Assembly: GCA_038373885.1 (NCBI GenBank)
Contig: JAWZYV010017488.1
Coordinates: 1-64,000 of the forward strand
Source of the DNA: Cheiracanthium punctorium
Lineage: Eukaryota; Arthropoda; Arachnida; Araneae; Cheiracanthiidae
Direction of reading: 5' to 3'
Length of the DNA stretch: 64,000 bases
This document shows positions 43,351 to 56,440 of this stretch, piece after piece. The notes below the pieces were generated by a model. That model saw only the letters and a program-made list of their open reading frames with translations, was not told the origin of the DNA and did no database searches. Each line of letters begins with the position of its first letter. The stretch's first letter is position 1. The translations under genes and the position numbers were made by a program.

Positions 43351-46300
43351 GGTATTTCCTTTCCGGTGTCGCGCGCGTTGCGAGTGTGGATTCCTCTCGG
43401 TTTTCGAACAAGGGGAAAGGAGAGGCGTATTTGACGTCACGTGGGCCGCACGCCGAAATTTTTTAGAGAAGTATTAGTTTCTTTTCCGACGTGTGTCGCA
43501 ATTTTGAGTATAGTAGGTAGCAGACGCTTTTAAACGCGGGTATTTCCTTTCCGGTGTCGCGCGCGTTGCGAGTGTGGATTCCTCTCGGTTTTCGAACAAG
43601 GGGAAAGGAGAGGCGTATTTGACGTCACGTGGGCCGCACGCCGAAATTTTTTAGAGAAGTATTAGTTTCTTTTCCGACGTGTGTCGCAATTTTGAGTATT
43701 GTAGGTAGCAGACGCTTTTAAACGCGGGTATTTCCTTTCCGGTGTCGCGCGCGTTGCGAGTGTGGATTCCTCTCGGTTTTCGAACAAGGGGAAAGGAGAG
43801 GCGTATTTGACGTCACGTGGGGCCGCACGCCGAATTTTTTTAGAGAAGTATTAGTTTCTTTTCCGACGTGTGTCGCAATTTTGAGTATAGTAGGTAGCAG
43901 ACGCTTTTAAACGCGGGTATTTCCTTTCCGGTGTCGCGCGCGTTGCGAGTGTGGATTCCTCTCGGTTTTCGAACAAGGGGAAAGGAGAGGCGTATTTGAC
44001 GTCACGTGGGGCCGCACGCCGAAATTTTTTAGAGAAGCATTAGCTTTCTTTTCCGACGTGTGTTCGCAATTTGAGTATTGTAGGTAGCAGACGCTTTAAA
44101 ACGCGGGTATTTCCTTTCCGGTGTCGCGCGCGTTGCGAGTGTGGATTCCTCTCGGTTTTCGAACAAGGGGAAAGGAGAGGCGTATTTGACGTCACGTGGG
44201 CCGCACGCCGAAATTTTTTAGAGAAGTATTAGTTTCTTTTCCGACGTGTGTTCGCAATTTTGAGTATAGTAGGTAGCAGACGTTTAAAACGCGGGTATTT
44301 CCTTGCCGGTGTCGCGCGCGTTGCGAGTGTGGATTCCTCTCGGTTTTCGAACAAGGGGAAAGGAGAGGCGTATTTGACGTCACGTGGGCCGCACGCCGAA
44401 TTTTTTTAGAGAAGTATTAGTTTCTTTTCCGACGTGTGTCGCAATTTTGAGTATAGTAGGTAGCAGACGCTTTAAAACGCGGGTATTTCCTTTCCGGTGT
44501 CGCGCGCGTTGCGAGTGTGGATTCCTCTCGGTTTTCGAACAAGGGGAAAGGAGAGGCGTATTTGACGTCACGTGGGCCGCACGCCGAAATTTTTTAGAAA
44601 AGTATTAGTTTCTTTTCCGACGTGTGTCGCAATTTTGAGTATAGTAGGTAGCAGACGCTTTTAAACGCGGGTATTTCCTTGCCGGTGTCGCGCGCGTTGC
44701 GAGTGTGGATTCCTCTCGGTTTTCGAACAAGGGGAAAGGAGAGGCGTATTTGACGTCACGTAGGGCCGCACGCCGAATTTTTTTAGAGAAGTATTAGTTT
44801 CTTTTCCGACGTGTGTCGCAATTTTGAGTATAGTAGGTAGCAGACGCTTTTAAACGCGGGTATTTCCTTGCCGGTGTCGCGCGCGTTGCGAGTGTGGATT
44901 CCTCTCGGTTTTCGAACAAGGGGAAAGGAGAGGCGTATTTGACGTCACGTGGGGCCGCACGCCGAATTTTTTTAGAGAAGTATTAGTTTCTTTTCCGACG
45001 TGTGTCGCAATTTTGGTATAGTAGGTAGCAGACGCTTTTAAACGCGGGTATTTCCTTTCCGGTGTCGCGCGCGTTGCGAGTGTGGATTCCTCTCGGTTTT
45101 CGAACAAGGGGAAAGGAGAGGCGTATTTGACGTCACGTGGGCCGCACGCCGAAATTTTTTAGAGAAGTATTAGTTTCTTTTCCGACGTGTGTCGCAATTT
45201 TGAGTATAGTAGGTAGCAGACGCTTTTAAACGCGGGTATTTCCTTTCCGGTGTCGCGCGCGTTGCGAGTGTGGATTCCTCTCGGTTTTCGAACAAGGGAA
45301 AGGAGAGGCGTATTTGACGTCACGTGGGCCGCACGCCGAATTTTTTTAGAGAAGTATTAGTTTCTTTTCCGACGTGTGTCGCAATTTTGAGTATAGTAGG
45401 TAGCAGACGCTTTTAAACGCGGGTATTTCCTTTCCGGTGTCGCGCGCGTTGCGAGTGTGGATTCCTCTCGGTTTTCGAACAAGGGGAAAGGAGAGGCGTA
45501 TTTGACGTCACGTGGGGCCGCACGCCGAATTTTTTTAGAGAAGTATTAGTTTCTTTTCCGACGTGTGTCGCAATTTTGGGTATAGTAGGTAGCAGACGCT
45601 TTTAAACGCGGGTATTTCCTTTCCGGTGTCGCGCGCGTTGCGAGTGTGGATTCCTCTCGGTTTTCGAACAAGGGGAAAGGAGAGGCGTATTTGACGTCAG
45701 GTGGAGCCGCACGCCGAATTTTTTTAGAGAAGTATTAGTTTCTTTTCCGACGTGTGTCGCAATTTTGAGTATAGTAGGTAGCAGACGCTTTTAAACGCGG
45801 GTATTTCCTTTCCGGTGTCGCGCGCGTTGCGAGTGTGGATTCCTCTCGGTTTTCGAACAAGGGGAAAGGAGAGGCGTATTTGACGTCACGTGGGGCCGCA
45901 CGCCGAATTTTTTTAGAGAAGTATTAGTTTCTTTTCCGACGTGTGTCGCAATTTTGGGTATAGTAGGTAGCAGACGCTTTTAAACGCGGGTATTTCCTTG
46001 CCGGTGTCGCGCGCGTTGCGAGTGTGGATTCCTCTCGGTTTTCGAACAAGGGGAAAGGAGAGGCGTATTTGACGTCAGGTGGAGCCGCACGCCGAATTTT
46101 TTTAGAGAAGTATTAGTTTCTTTTCCGACGTGTGTCGCAATTTTGAGTATAGTAGGTAGCAGACGCTTTTAAACGCGGGTATTTCCTTGCCGGTGTCGCG
46201 CGCGTTGCGAGTGTGGATTCCTCTCGGTTTTCGAACAAGGGGAAAGGAGAGGCGTATTTTACGTCAGGTGGGGCCGCACGCCGAATTTTTTTAGAGAAGT

Positions 46301-49300
46301 ATTAGTTTCTTTTCCGACGTGTGTCGCAATTTTGGGTATAGTAGGTAGCAGACGCTTTTAAACGCGGGTATTTCCTTGCCGGTGTCGCGCGCGTTGCGAG
46401 TGTGGATTCCTCTCGGTTTTCGAACAAGGGGAAAGGAGAGGCGTATTTGACGTCACGTGGGGCCGCACGCCGAATTTTTTTAGAGAAGTATTAGTTTCTT
46501 TTCCGACGTGTGTCGCAATTTTGGGTATAGTAGGTAGCAGACGCTTTTAAACGCGGGTATTTCCTTGCCGGTGTCGCGCGCGTTGCGAGTGTGGATTCCT
46601 CTCGGTTTTCGAACAAGGGGAAAGGAGAGGCGTATTTGACGTCACGTGGGCCGCACGCCGAATTTTTTTAGAGAAGTATTAGTTTCTTTTCCGACGTGTG
46701 TCGCAATTTTGGTATAGTAGGTAGCAGACGCTTTTAAACGCGGGTATTTCCTTGCCGTGTCGCGCGCGTTGCGAGTGTGGATTCCTCTCGGTTTTCGAAC
46801 AAGGGGAAAGGAGAGGCGTATTTGACGTCACGTGGGGCCGCACGCCGAATTTTTTTAGAGAAGTATTAGTTTCTTTTCCGACGTGTGTCGCAATTTTGGG
46901 TATAGTAGGTAGCAGACGCTTTTAAACGCGGGTATTTCCTTGCCGGTGTCGCGCGCGTTGCGAGTGTGGATTCCTCTCGGTTTTCGAACAAGGGGAAAGG
47001 AGAGGCGTATTTGACGTCAGGTGGGGCCGCACGCCGAATTTTTTTAGAGAAGTATTAGTTTCTTTTCCGACGTGTGTCGCAATTTTGGGTATAGTAGGTA
47101 GCAGACGCTTTTAAACGCGGGTATTTCCTTGCCGGTGTCGCGCGCGTTGCGAGTGTGGATTCCTCTCGGTTTTCGAACAAGGGGAAAGGAGAGGCGTATT
47201 TGACGTCACGTGGGCCGCACGCCGAATTTTTTTAGAGAAGTATTAGTTTCTTTTCCGACGTGTGTCGCAATTTTGGGTATAGTAGGTAGCAGACGCTTTT
47301 AAACGCGGGTATTTCCTTGCCGGTGTCGCGCGCGTTGCGAGTGTGGATTCCTCTCGGTTTTCGAACAAGGGGAAAGGAGAGGCGTATTTGACGTCAGGTG
47401 GGGCCGCACGCCGAATTTTTTTAGAGAAGTATTAGTTTCTTTTCCGACGTGTGTCGCAATTTGGGTATAGTAGGTAGCAGACGCTTTTAAACGCGGGTAT
47501 TTCCTTGCCGGTGTCGCGCGCGTTGCGAGTGTGGATTCCTCTCGGTTTTCGAACAAGGGGAAAGGAGAGGCGTATTTGACGTCACGTGGGGCCGCACGCC
47601 GAATTTTTTTAGAGAAGTATTAGTTTCTTTTCCGACGTGTGTCGCAATTTTGAGTATAGTAGGTAGCAGACGCTTTTAAACGCGGGTATTTCCTTGCCGG
47701 TGTCGCGCGCGTTGCGAGTGTGGATTCCTCTCGGTTTTCGAACAAGGGGAAAGGAGAGGCGTATTTGACGTCAGGTGGGCCGCACGCCGAATTTTTTTAG
47801 AGAAGTATTAGTTTCTTTTCCGACGTGTGTCGCAATTTTGGGTATAGTAGGTAGCAGACGCTTTTAAACGCGGGTATTTCCTTGCCGGTGTCGCGCGCGT
47901 TGCGAGTGTGGATTCCTCTCGGTTTTCGAACAAGGGGAAAGGAGAGGCGTATTTGACGTCACGTGGGGCCGCACGCCGAATTTTTTTAGAGAAGTATTAG
48001 TTTCTTTTCCGACGTGTGTCGCAATTTTGGGTATAGTAGGTAGCAGACGCTTTTAAACGCGGGTATTTCCTTGCCGGTGTCGCGCGCGTTGCGAGTGTGG
48101 ATTCCTCTCGGTTTTCGAACAAGGGGAAAGGAGAGGCGTATTTGACGTCACGTGGGCCGCACGCCGAATTTTTTTAGAGAAGTATTAGTTTCTTTTCCGA
48201 CGTGTGTCGCAATTTTGGGTATAGTAGGTAGCAGACGCTTTTAAACGCGGGTATTTCCTTGCCGGTGTCGCGCGCGTTGCGAGTGTGGATTCCTCTCGGT
48301 TTTCGAACAAGGGGAAAGGAGAGGCGTATTTGACGTCAGGTGGAGCCGCACGCCGAATTTTTTTAGAGAAGTATTAGTTTCTTTTCCGACGTGTGTCGCA
48401 ATTTTGGGTATAGTAGGTAGCAGACGCTTTTAAACGCGGGTATTTCCTTGCCGGTGTCGCGCGCGTTGCGAGTGTGGATTCCTCTCGGTTTTCGAACAAG
48501 GGGAAAGGAGAGGCGTATTTGACGTCAGGTGGGCCGCACGCCGAATTTTTTTAGAGAAGTATTAGTTTCTTTTCCGACGTGTGTCGCAATTTTGGGTATA
48601 GTAGGTAGCAGACGCTTTTAAACGCGGGTATTTCCTTGCCGGTGTCGCGCGCGTTGCGAGTGTGGATTCCTCTCGGTTTTCGAACAAGGGGAAAGGAGAG
48701 GCGTATTTGACGTCAGGTGGGGCCGCACGCCGAATTTTTTTAGAGAAGTATTAGTTTCTTTTCCGACGTGTGTCGCAATTTTGGGTATAGTAGGTAGCAG
48801 ACGCTTTTAAACGCGGGTATTTCCTTGCCGGTGTCGCGCGCGTTGCGAGTGTGGATTCCTCTCGGTTTTCGAACAAGGGGAAAGGAGAGGCGTATTTGAC
48901 GTCACGTGGGGCCGCACGCCGAATTTTTTTAGAGAAGTATTAGTTTCTTTTCCGACGTGTGTCGCAATTTTGGGTATAGTAGGTAGCAGACGCTTTTAAA
49001 CGCGGGTATTTCCTTGCCGGTGTCGCGCGCGTTGCGAGTGTGGATTCCTCTCGGTTTTCGAACAAGGGGAAAGGAGAGGCGTATTTGACGTCAGGTGGGG
49101 CCGCACGCCGAATTTTTTTAGAGAAGTATTAGTTTCTTTTCCGACGTGTGTCGCAATTTTGGGTATAGTAGGTAGCAGACGCTTTTAAACGCGGGTATTT
49201 CCTTGCCGGTGTCGCGCGCGTTGCGAGTGTGGATTCCTCTCGGTTTTCGAACAAGGGGAAAGGAGAGGCGTATTTGACGTCACGTGGGGCCGCACGCCGA

Positions 49301-51170
49301 ATTTTTTTAGAGAAGTATTAGTTTCTTTTCCGACGTGTGTCGCAATTTTGGGTATAGTAGGTAGCAGACGCTTTTAAACGCGGGTATTTCCTTGCCGGTG
49401 TCGCGCGCGTTGCGAGTGTGGATTCCTCTCGGTTTTCGAACAAGGGGAAAGGAGAGGCGTATTTGACGTCACGTGGGGCCGCACGCCGAATTTTTTTAGA
49501 GAAGTATTAGTTTCTTTTCCGACGTGTGTCGCAATTTTGGGTATAGTAGGTAGCAGACGCTTTTAAACGCGGGTATTTCCTTGCCGGTGTCGCGCGCGTT
49601 GCGAGTGTGGATTCCTCTCGGTTTTCGAACAAGGGGAAAGGAGAGGCGTATTTGACGTCACGTGGGGCCGCACGCCGAATTTTTTTAGAGAAGTATTAGT
49701 TTCTTTTCCGACGTGTGTCGCAATTTTGGGTATAGTAGGTAGCAGACGCTTTTAAACGCGGGTATTTCCTTGCCGGTGTCGCGCGCGTTGCGAGTGTGGA
49801 TTCCTCTCGGTTTTCGAACAAGGGGAAAGGAGAGGCGTATTTGACGTCAGGTGGGCCGCACGCCGAATTTTTTTAGAAAAGTATTAGTTTCTTTTCCGAC
49901 GTGTGTCGCAATTTTGGGTATAGTAGGTAGCAGACGCTTTTAAACGCGGGTATTTCCTTGCCGGTGTCGCGCGCGTTGCGAGTGTGGATTCCTCTCGGTT
50001 TTCGAACAAGGGGAAACGAGAGGCGTACTTTGCGTCAGGTGGGGCCGCACGCCGAATTTTTTTAGAGAAGTATTAGTTTCTTTTCCGACGTGTGTCGCAA
50101 TTTTGGGTATAGTAGGTAGCAGACGCTTTTAAACGCGGGTATTTCCTTGCCGGTGTCGCGCGCGTTGCGAGTGTGGATTCCTCTCGGTTTTCGAACAAGG
50201 GGAAAGGAGAGGCGTATTTGACGTCAGGTGGGGCCGCACGCCGAATTTTTTTAGAGAAGTATTAGTTTCTTTTCCGACGTGTGTCGCAATTTGGGTATAG
50301 TAGGTAGCAGACGCTTTTAAACGCGGGTATTTCCTTGCCGGTGTCGCGCGCGTTGCGAGTGTGGATTCCTCTCGGTTTTCGAACAAGGGGAAAGGAGAGG
50401 CGTATTTGACGTCAGGTGGGGCCGCACGCCGAATTTTTTTAGAAAAGTATTAGTTTCTTTTCCGACGTGTGTCGCAATTTTGGGTATAGTAGGTAGCAGA
50501 CGCTTTTAAACGCGGGTATTTCCTTGCCGGTGTCGCGCGCGTTGCGAGTGTGGATTCCTCTCGGTTTTCGAACAAGGGGAAAGGAGAGGCGTATTTGACG
50601 TCACGTGGGGCCGCACGCCGAAATTTTTTAGAAAAGTATTAGTTTCTTTTCCGACGTGTGTCGCAATTTTGGGTATAGTAGGTAGCAGACGCTTTTAAAC
50701 GCGGGTATTTCCTTGCCGGTGTCGCGCGCGTTGCGAGTGTGGATTCCTCTCGGTTTTCGAACAAGGGGAAAGGAGAGGCGTACTATGCGTCAGGTGGGGC
50801 CGCACGCCGAAATTTTTTAGAAAAGTATTAGTTTCTTTTCCGACGTGTGTCGCAATTTGGAGTATAGTAGGTAGCAGACGCTTTTAAACGCGGGTATTTC
50901 CTTGCCGGTGTCGCGCGCGTTGCGAGTGTGGATTCCTCTCGGTTTTCGAACAAGGGGAAAGGAGAGGCGTATTTGACGTCAGGTGGGGCCGCACGCCGAA
51001 TTTTTTTAGAGAAGTATTAGTTTCTTTTCCGACGTGTGTCGCAATTTTGGTATAGTAGGTAGCAGACGCTTTTAAACGCGGGTATTTCCTTGCCGGTGTC
51101 GTGCGCGTTGCGAGTGTGGATTCCTCTCGGTTTTCGAACAAGGGGAAAGGAGAGGCGTATTTGACGTCAG
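43350..51170. repeat. Satellite class A block
   Basis: Monomers of about 186-190 bp have GTCGCGCGCGTTGCG, AACAAGGGGAAAGGAGAGG, TATTTGACGTCA followed by CGTGG or GGTGG, AGAGAAGTATTAG and CCGACGTGTGTCGCAATTT. Variants TGACGTCACGTGGG and TGACGTCAGGTGGG are interspersed. Late in the block (from about 49870) AGAAAAGTATTAG and TACTTTGCGTCA/TACTATGCGTCA variants appear, grading toward class B. Confidence 0.9.
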
Positions 51171-54100
51171 GTGGGTCCGCACGCCGAAATTTTTTAGAAA
51201 AGCATTAGTTTCTTTTCCGACGCGTGTTTCGCAATTTGGTATAGTAGGTAGCAGACGCTTTTAAACGCGGGTATTTCCTTGCCGGGGTCGTGCGCGTTGC
51301 GAGTGTGGATTTCTCTCGGTTTTCGAACAAGGGGAAAGAGGAGGCGTACTTGACGTCAGGTGGGGCCGCACGCCGAAATTTTATAGAAGAGCATTAGTTT
51401 CTTTTCCGACGCGTGTTTCGCAATTTGGTATAGTAGGTAGCAGACGCTTTTAAACGCGGGTATTTCCTTGCCGGTGTAGTGCGCGTTGCGAGTGTGGATT
51501 TCTCTCGGTTTTCGAACAACGGGGAAAGGGGAGGCGTACTTGACGTCAGGTGGGTCCGCACGCCGAAATTTTTTAGAAAACCATTAGTTTCTTTTCCGAC
51601 GCGTGTTTCGCAATTTGGTATAGTAGGTAGCAGACGCTTTTAAACGCGGGTATTTCCTTGCCGGGGTCGTGCGCGTTGCGAGTGTGGATTTCTCTCGGTT
51701 TTCGAACAACGGGGAAAGGGGAGGCGTACTTGACGTCAGGTGGGTCCGCACGCCGAAATTTTTTAGAAAACCATTAGTTTCTTTTCCGACGCGTGTTTCG
51801 CAATTTGGTATAGTAGGTAGCAGACGCTTTTAAACGCGGGTATTTCCTTGCCGGTGTAGTGCGCGTTGCGAGTGTGGATTTCTCTCGGTTTTCGAACAAC
51901 GGGGAAAGGGGAGGCGTACTTGACGTCAGTTGGGTCCGCACGCCGAAATTTTTTAGAAAACCATTAGTTTCTTTTCCGACGCGTGTTTCGCAATTTGGTA
52001 TAGTAGGTAGCAGACGCTTTTAAACGCGGGTATTTCCTTGCCGGTGTAGTGCGCGTTGCGAGTGTGGATTTCTCTCGGTTTTCGAACAACGGGGAAAGGG
52101 GAGGCGTACTTGACGTCAGGTGGGTCCGCACGCCGAAATTTTTTAGAAAACCATTAGTTTCTTTTCCGACGCGTGTTTCGCAATTTGGTATAGTAGGTAG
52201 CAGACGCTTTTAAACGCGGGTATTTCCTTGCCGGGGTCGTGCGCGTTGCGAGTGTGGATTTCTCTCGGTTTTCGAACAACGGGGAAAGGGGAGGCGTACT
52301 TGACGTCAGGTGGGTCCGCACGCCGAAATTTTTTAGAAAACCATTAGTTTCTTTTCCGACGCGTGTTTCGCAATTTGGTATAGTAGGTAGCAGACGCTTT
52401 TAAACGCGGGTATTTCCTTGCCGGTGTAGTGCGCGTTGCGAGTGTGGATTTCTCTCGGTTTTCGAACAACGGGGAAAGGGGAGGCGTACTTGACGTCAGG
52501 TGGGTCCGCACGCCGAAATTTTTTAGAAAACCATTAGTTTCTTTTCCGACGCGTGTTTCGCAATTTGGTATAGTAGGTAGCAGACGCTTTTAAACGCGGG
52601 TATTTCCTTGCCGGTGTCGTGCGCGTTGCGAGTGTGGATTTCTCTCGGTTTTCGAACAACGGGGAAAGGGGAGGCGTACTTGACGTCAGTTGGGTCCGCA
52701 CGCCGAAATTTTTTAGAAAACCATTAGTTTCTTTTCCGACGCGTGTTTCGCAATTTGGTATAGTAGGTAGCAGACGCTTTTAAACGCGGGTATTTCCTTG
52801 CCGGTGTAGTGCGCGTTGCGAGTGTGGATTTCTCTCGGTTTTCGAACAACGGGGAAAGGGGAGGCGTACTTGACGTCAGGTGGGTCCGCACGCCGAAATT
52901 TTTTAGAAAACCATTAGTTTCTTTTCCGACGCGTGTTTCGCAATTTGGTATAGTAGGTAGCAGACGCTTTTAAACGCGGGTATTTCCTTGCCGGTGTAGT
53001 GCGCGTTGCGAGTGTGGATTTCTCTCGGTTTTCGAACAACGGGGAAAGGGGAGGCGTACTTGACGTCAGGTGGGTCCGCACGCCGAAATTTTTTAGAAAA
53101 CCATTAGTTTCTTTTCCGACGCGTGTTTCGCAATTTGGTATAGTAGGTAGCAGACGCTTTTAAACGCGGGTATTTCCTTGCCGGTGTAGTGCGCGTTGCG
53201 AGTGTGGATTTCTCTCGGTTTTCGAACAACGGGGAAAGGGGAGGCGTACTTGACGTCAGTTGGGTCCGCACGCCGAAATTTTTTAGAAAACCATTAGTTT
53301 CTTTTCCGACGCGTGTTTCGCAATTTGGTATAGTAGGTAGCAGACGCTTTTAAACGCGGGTATTTCCTTGCCGGTGTCGTGCGCGTTGCGAGTGTGGATT
53401 TCTCTCGGTTTTCGAACAACGGGGAAAGGGAGGCGTACTTGACGTCAGGTGGGTCCGCACGCCGAAATTTTTTAGAAAACCATTAGTTTCTTTTCCGACG
53501 CGTGTTTCGCAATTTGGTATAGTAGGTAGCAGACGCTTTTAAACGCGGGTATTTCCTTGCCGGTGTAGTGCGCGTTGCGAGTGTGGATTTCTCTCGGTTT
53601 TCGAACAACGGGGAAAGGGGAGGCGTACTTGACGTCAGGTGGGTCCGCACGCCGAAATTTTTTAGAAAACCATTAGTTTCTTTTCCGACGCGTGTTTCGC
53701 AATTTGGTATAGTAGGTAGCAGACGCTTTTAAACGCGGGTATTTCCTTGCCGGTGTAGTGCGCGTTGCGAGTGTGGATTTCTCTCGGTTTTCGAACAACG
53801 GGGAAAGGGAGGCGTACTTGACGTCAGGTGGGTCCGCACGCCGAAATTTTTTAGAAAACCATTAGTTTCTTTTCCGACGCGTGTTTCGCAATTTGGTATA
53901 GTAGGTAGCAGACGCTTTTAAACGCGGGTATTTCCTTGCCGGTGTAGTGCGCGTTGCGAGTGTGGATTTCTCTCGGTTTTCGAACAACGGGGAAAGGGGA
54001 GGCGTACTTGACGTCAGGTGGGTCCGCACGCCGAAATTTTTTAGAAAACCATTAGTTTCTTTTCCGACGCGTGTTTCGCAATTTGGTATAGTAGGTAGCA

Positions 54101-56440
54101 GACGCTTTTAAACGCGGGTATTTCCTTGCCGGTGTAGTGCGCGTTGCGAGTGTGGATTTCTCTCGGTTTTCGAACAACGGGGAAAGGGAGGCGTACTTGA
54201 CGTCAGGTGGGTCCGCACGCCGAAATTTTTTAGAAAACCATTAGTTTCTTTTCCGACGCGTGTTTCGCAATTTGGTATAGTAGGTAGCAGACGCTTTTAA
54301 ACGCGGGTATTTCCTTGCCGGTGTAGTGCGCGTTGCGAGTGTGGATTTCTCTCGGTTTTCGAACAACGGGGAAAGGGGAGGCGTACTTGACGTCAGGTGG
54401 GTCCGCACGCCGAAATTTTTTAGAAAACCATTAGTTTCTTTTCCGACGCGTGTTTCGCAATTTGGTATAGTAGGTAGCAGACGCTTTTAAACGCGGGTAT
54501 TTCCTTGCCGGTGTAGTGCGCGTTGCGAGTGTGGATTTCTCTCGGTTTTCGAACAACGGGGAAAGGGGAGGCGTACTTGACGTCAGGTGGGTCCGCACGC
54601 CGAAATTTTTTAGAAAACCATTAGTTTCTTTTCCGACGCGTGTTTCGCAATTTGGTATAGTAGGTAGCAGACGCTTTTAAACGCGGGTATTTCCTTGCCG
54701 GTGTAGTGCGCGTTGCGAGTGTGGATTTCTCTCGGTTTTCGAACAACGGGGAAAGGGAGGCGTACTTGACGTCAGGTGGGTCCGCACGCCGAAATTTTTT
54801 AGAAAACCATTAGTTTCTTTTCCGACGCGTGTTTCGCAATTTGGTATAGTAGGTAGCAGACGCTTTTAAACGCGGGTATTTCCTTGCCGGTGTAGTGCGC
54901 GTTGCGAGTGTGGATTTCTCTCGGTTTTCGAACAACGGGGAAAGGGGAGGCGTACTTGACGTCAGGTGGGTCCGCACGCCGAAATTTTTTAGAAAACCAT
55001 TAGTTTCTTTTCCGACGCGTGTTTCGCAATTTGGTATAGTAGGTAGCAGACGCTTTTAAACGCGGGTATTTCCTTGCCGGTGTAGTGCGCGTTGCGAGTG
55101 TGGATTTCTCTCGGTTTTCGAACAACGGGGAAAGGGGAGGCGTACTTGACGTCAGGTGGGTCCGCACGCCGAAATTTTTTAGAAAACCATTAGTTTCTTT
55201 TCCGACGCGTGTTTCGCAATTTGGTATAGTAGGTAGCAGACGCTTTTAAACGCGGGTATTTCCTTGCCGGTGTAGTGCGCGTTGCGAGTGTGGATTTCTC
55301 TCGGTTTTCGAACAACGGGGAAAGGGGAGGCGTACTTGACGTCAGTTGGGTCCGCACGCCGAAATTTTTTAGAAAACCATTAGTTTCTTTTCCGACGCGT
55401 GTTTCGCAATTTGGTATAGTAGGTAGCAGACGCTTTTAAACGCGGGTATTTCCTTGCCGGTGTAGTGCGCGTTGCGAGTGTGGATTTCTCTCGGTTTTCG
55501 AACAACGGGGAAAGGGGAGGCGTACTTGACGTCAGGTGGGTCCGCACGCCGAAATTTTTTAGAAAACCATTAGTTTCTTTTCCGACGCGTGTTTCGCAAT
55601 TTGGTATAGTAGGTAGCAGACGCTTTTAAACGCGGGTATTTCCTTGCCGGTGTCGTGCGCGTTGCGAGTGTGGATTTCTCTCGGTTTTCGAACAACGGGG
55701 AAAGGGAGGCGTACTTGACGTCAGGTGGGTCCGCACGCCGAAATTTTTTAGAAAACCATTAGTTTCTTTTCCGACGCGTGTTTCGCAATTTGGTATAGTA
55801 GGTAGCAGACGCTTTTAAACGCGGGTATTTCCTTGCCGGTGTAGTGCGCGTTGCGAGTGTGGATTTCTCTCGGTTTTCGAACAACGGGGAAAGGGGAGGC
55901 GTACTTGACGTCAGGTGGGTCCGCACGCCGAAATTTTTTAGAAAACCATTAGTTTCTTTTCCGACGTGTGTTCGCAATTTGGTATAGTAGGTAGCAGACG
56001 CTTTTAAACGCGGGTATTTCCTTGCCGGTGTCGTGCGCGTTGCGAGTGTGGATTTCTCTCGGTTTTCGAACAACGGGGAAAGGGGAGGCGTACTTGACGT
56101 CAGGTGGGCCGCACGCCGAAATTTTTTAGAAAACCATTAGTTTCTTTTCCGACGTGTGTTTCGCAATTTGGTATAGTAGGTAGCAGACGCTTTTAAACGC
56201 GGGTATTTCCTTGCCGGTGTCGTGCGCGTTGCGAGTGTGGATTTCTCTCGGTTTTCGAACAACGGGGAAAGGGGAGGCGTACTTGACGTCAGGTGGGTCC
56301 GCACGCCGAAATTTTTTAGAAAACCATTAGTTTCTTTTCCGACGCGTGTTTCGCAATTTGGTATAGTAGGTAGCAGACGCTTTTAAACGCGGGTATTTCC
56401 TTGCCGGTGTAGTGCGCGTTGCGAGTGTGGATTTCTCTCG
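51170..56440. repeat. Satellite class B block
   Basis: Monomers of 189-190 bp have GTAGTGCGCGTTGCG or GTCGTGCGCG, GATTTCTCTCGG, GAACAACGGGGAAAGGGGAG, TACTTGACGTCAGGTGGGTC, AGAAAACCATTAG and CCGACGCGTGTTTCGCAATT. They are nearly identical to one another across about 28 copies. Minor variants (GTCAGTTGGG, CCGGGGTCG, one missing G in GGGGAGG) are scattered without a clean higher-order period. Confidence 0.9.

Noticed and set aside
51170..56440. CENP-B-box-like TTCGAACAACGGGG in class B monomers
   Set aside because: The canonical box needs TTCG, four bases, A, two bases, then CGGG. Here CGGG follows the A directly, two bases too close. A centromere role cannot be inferred from this.
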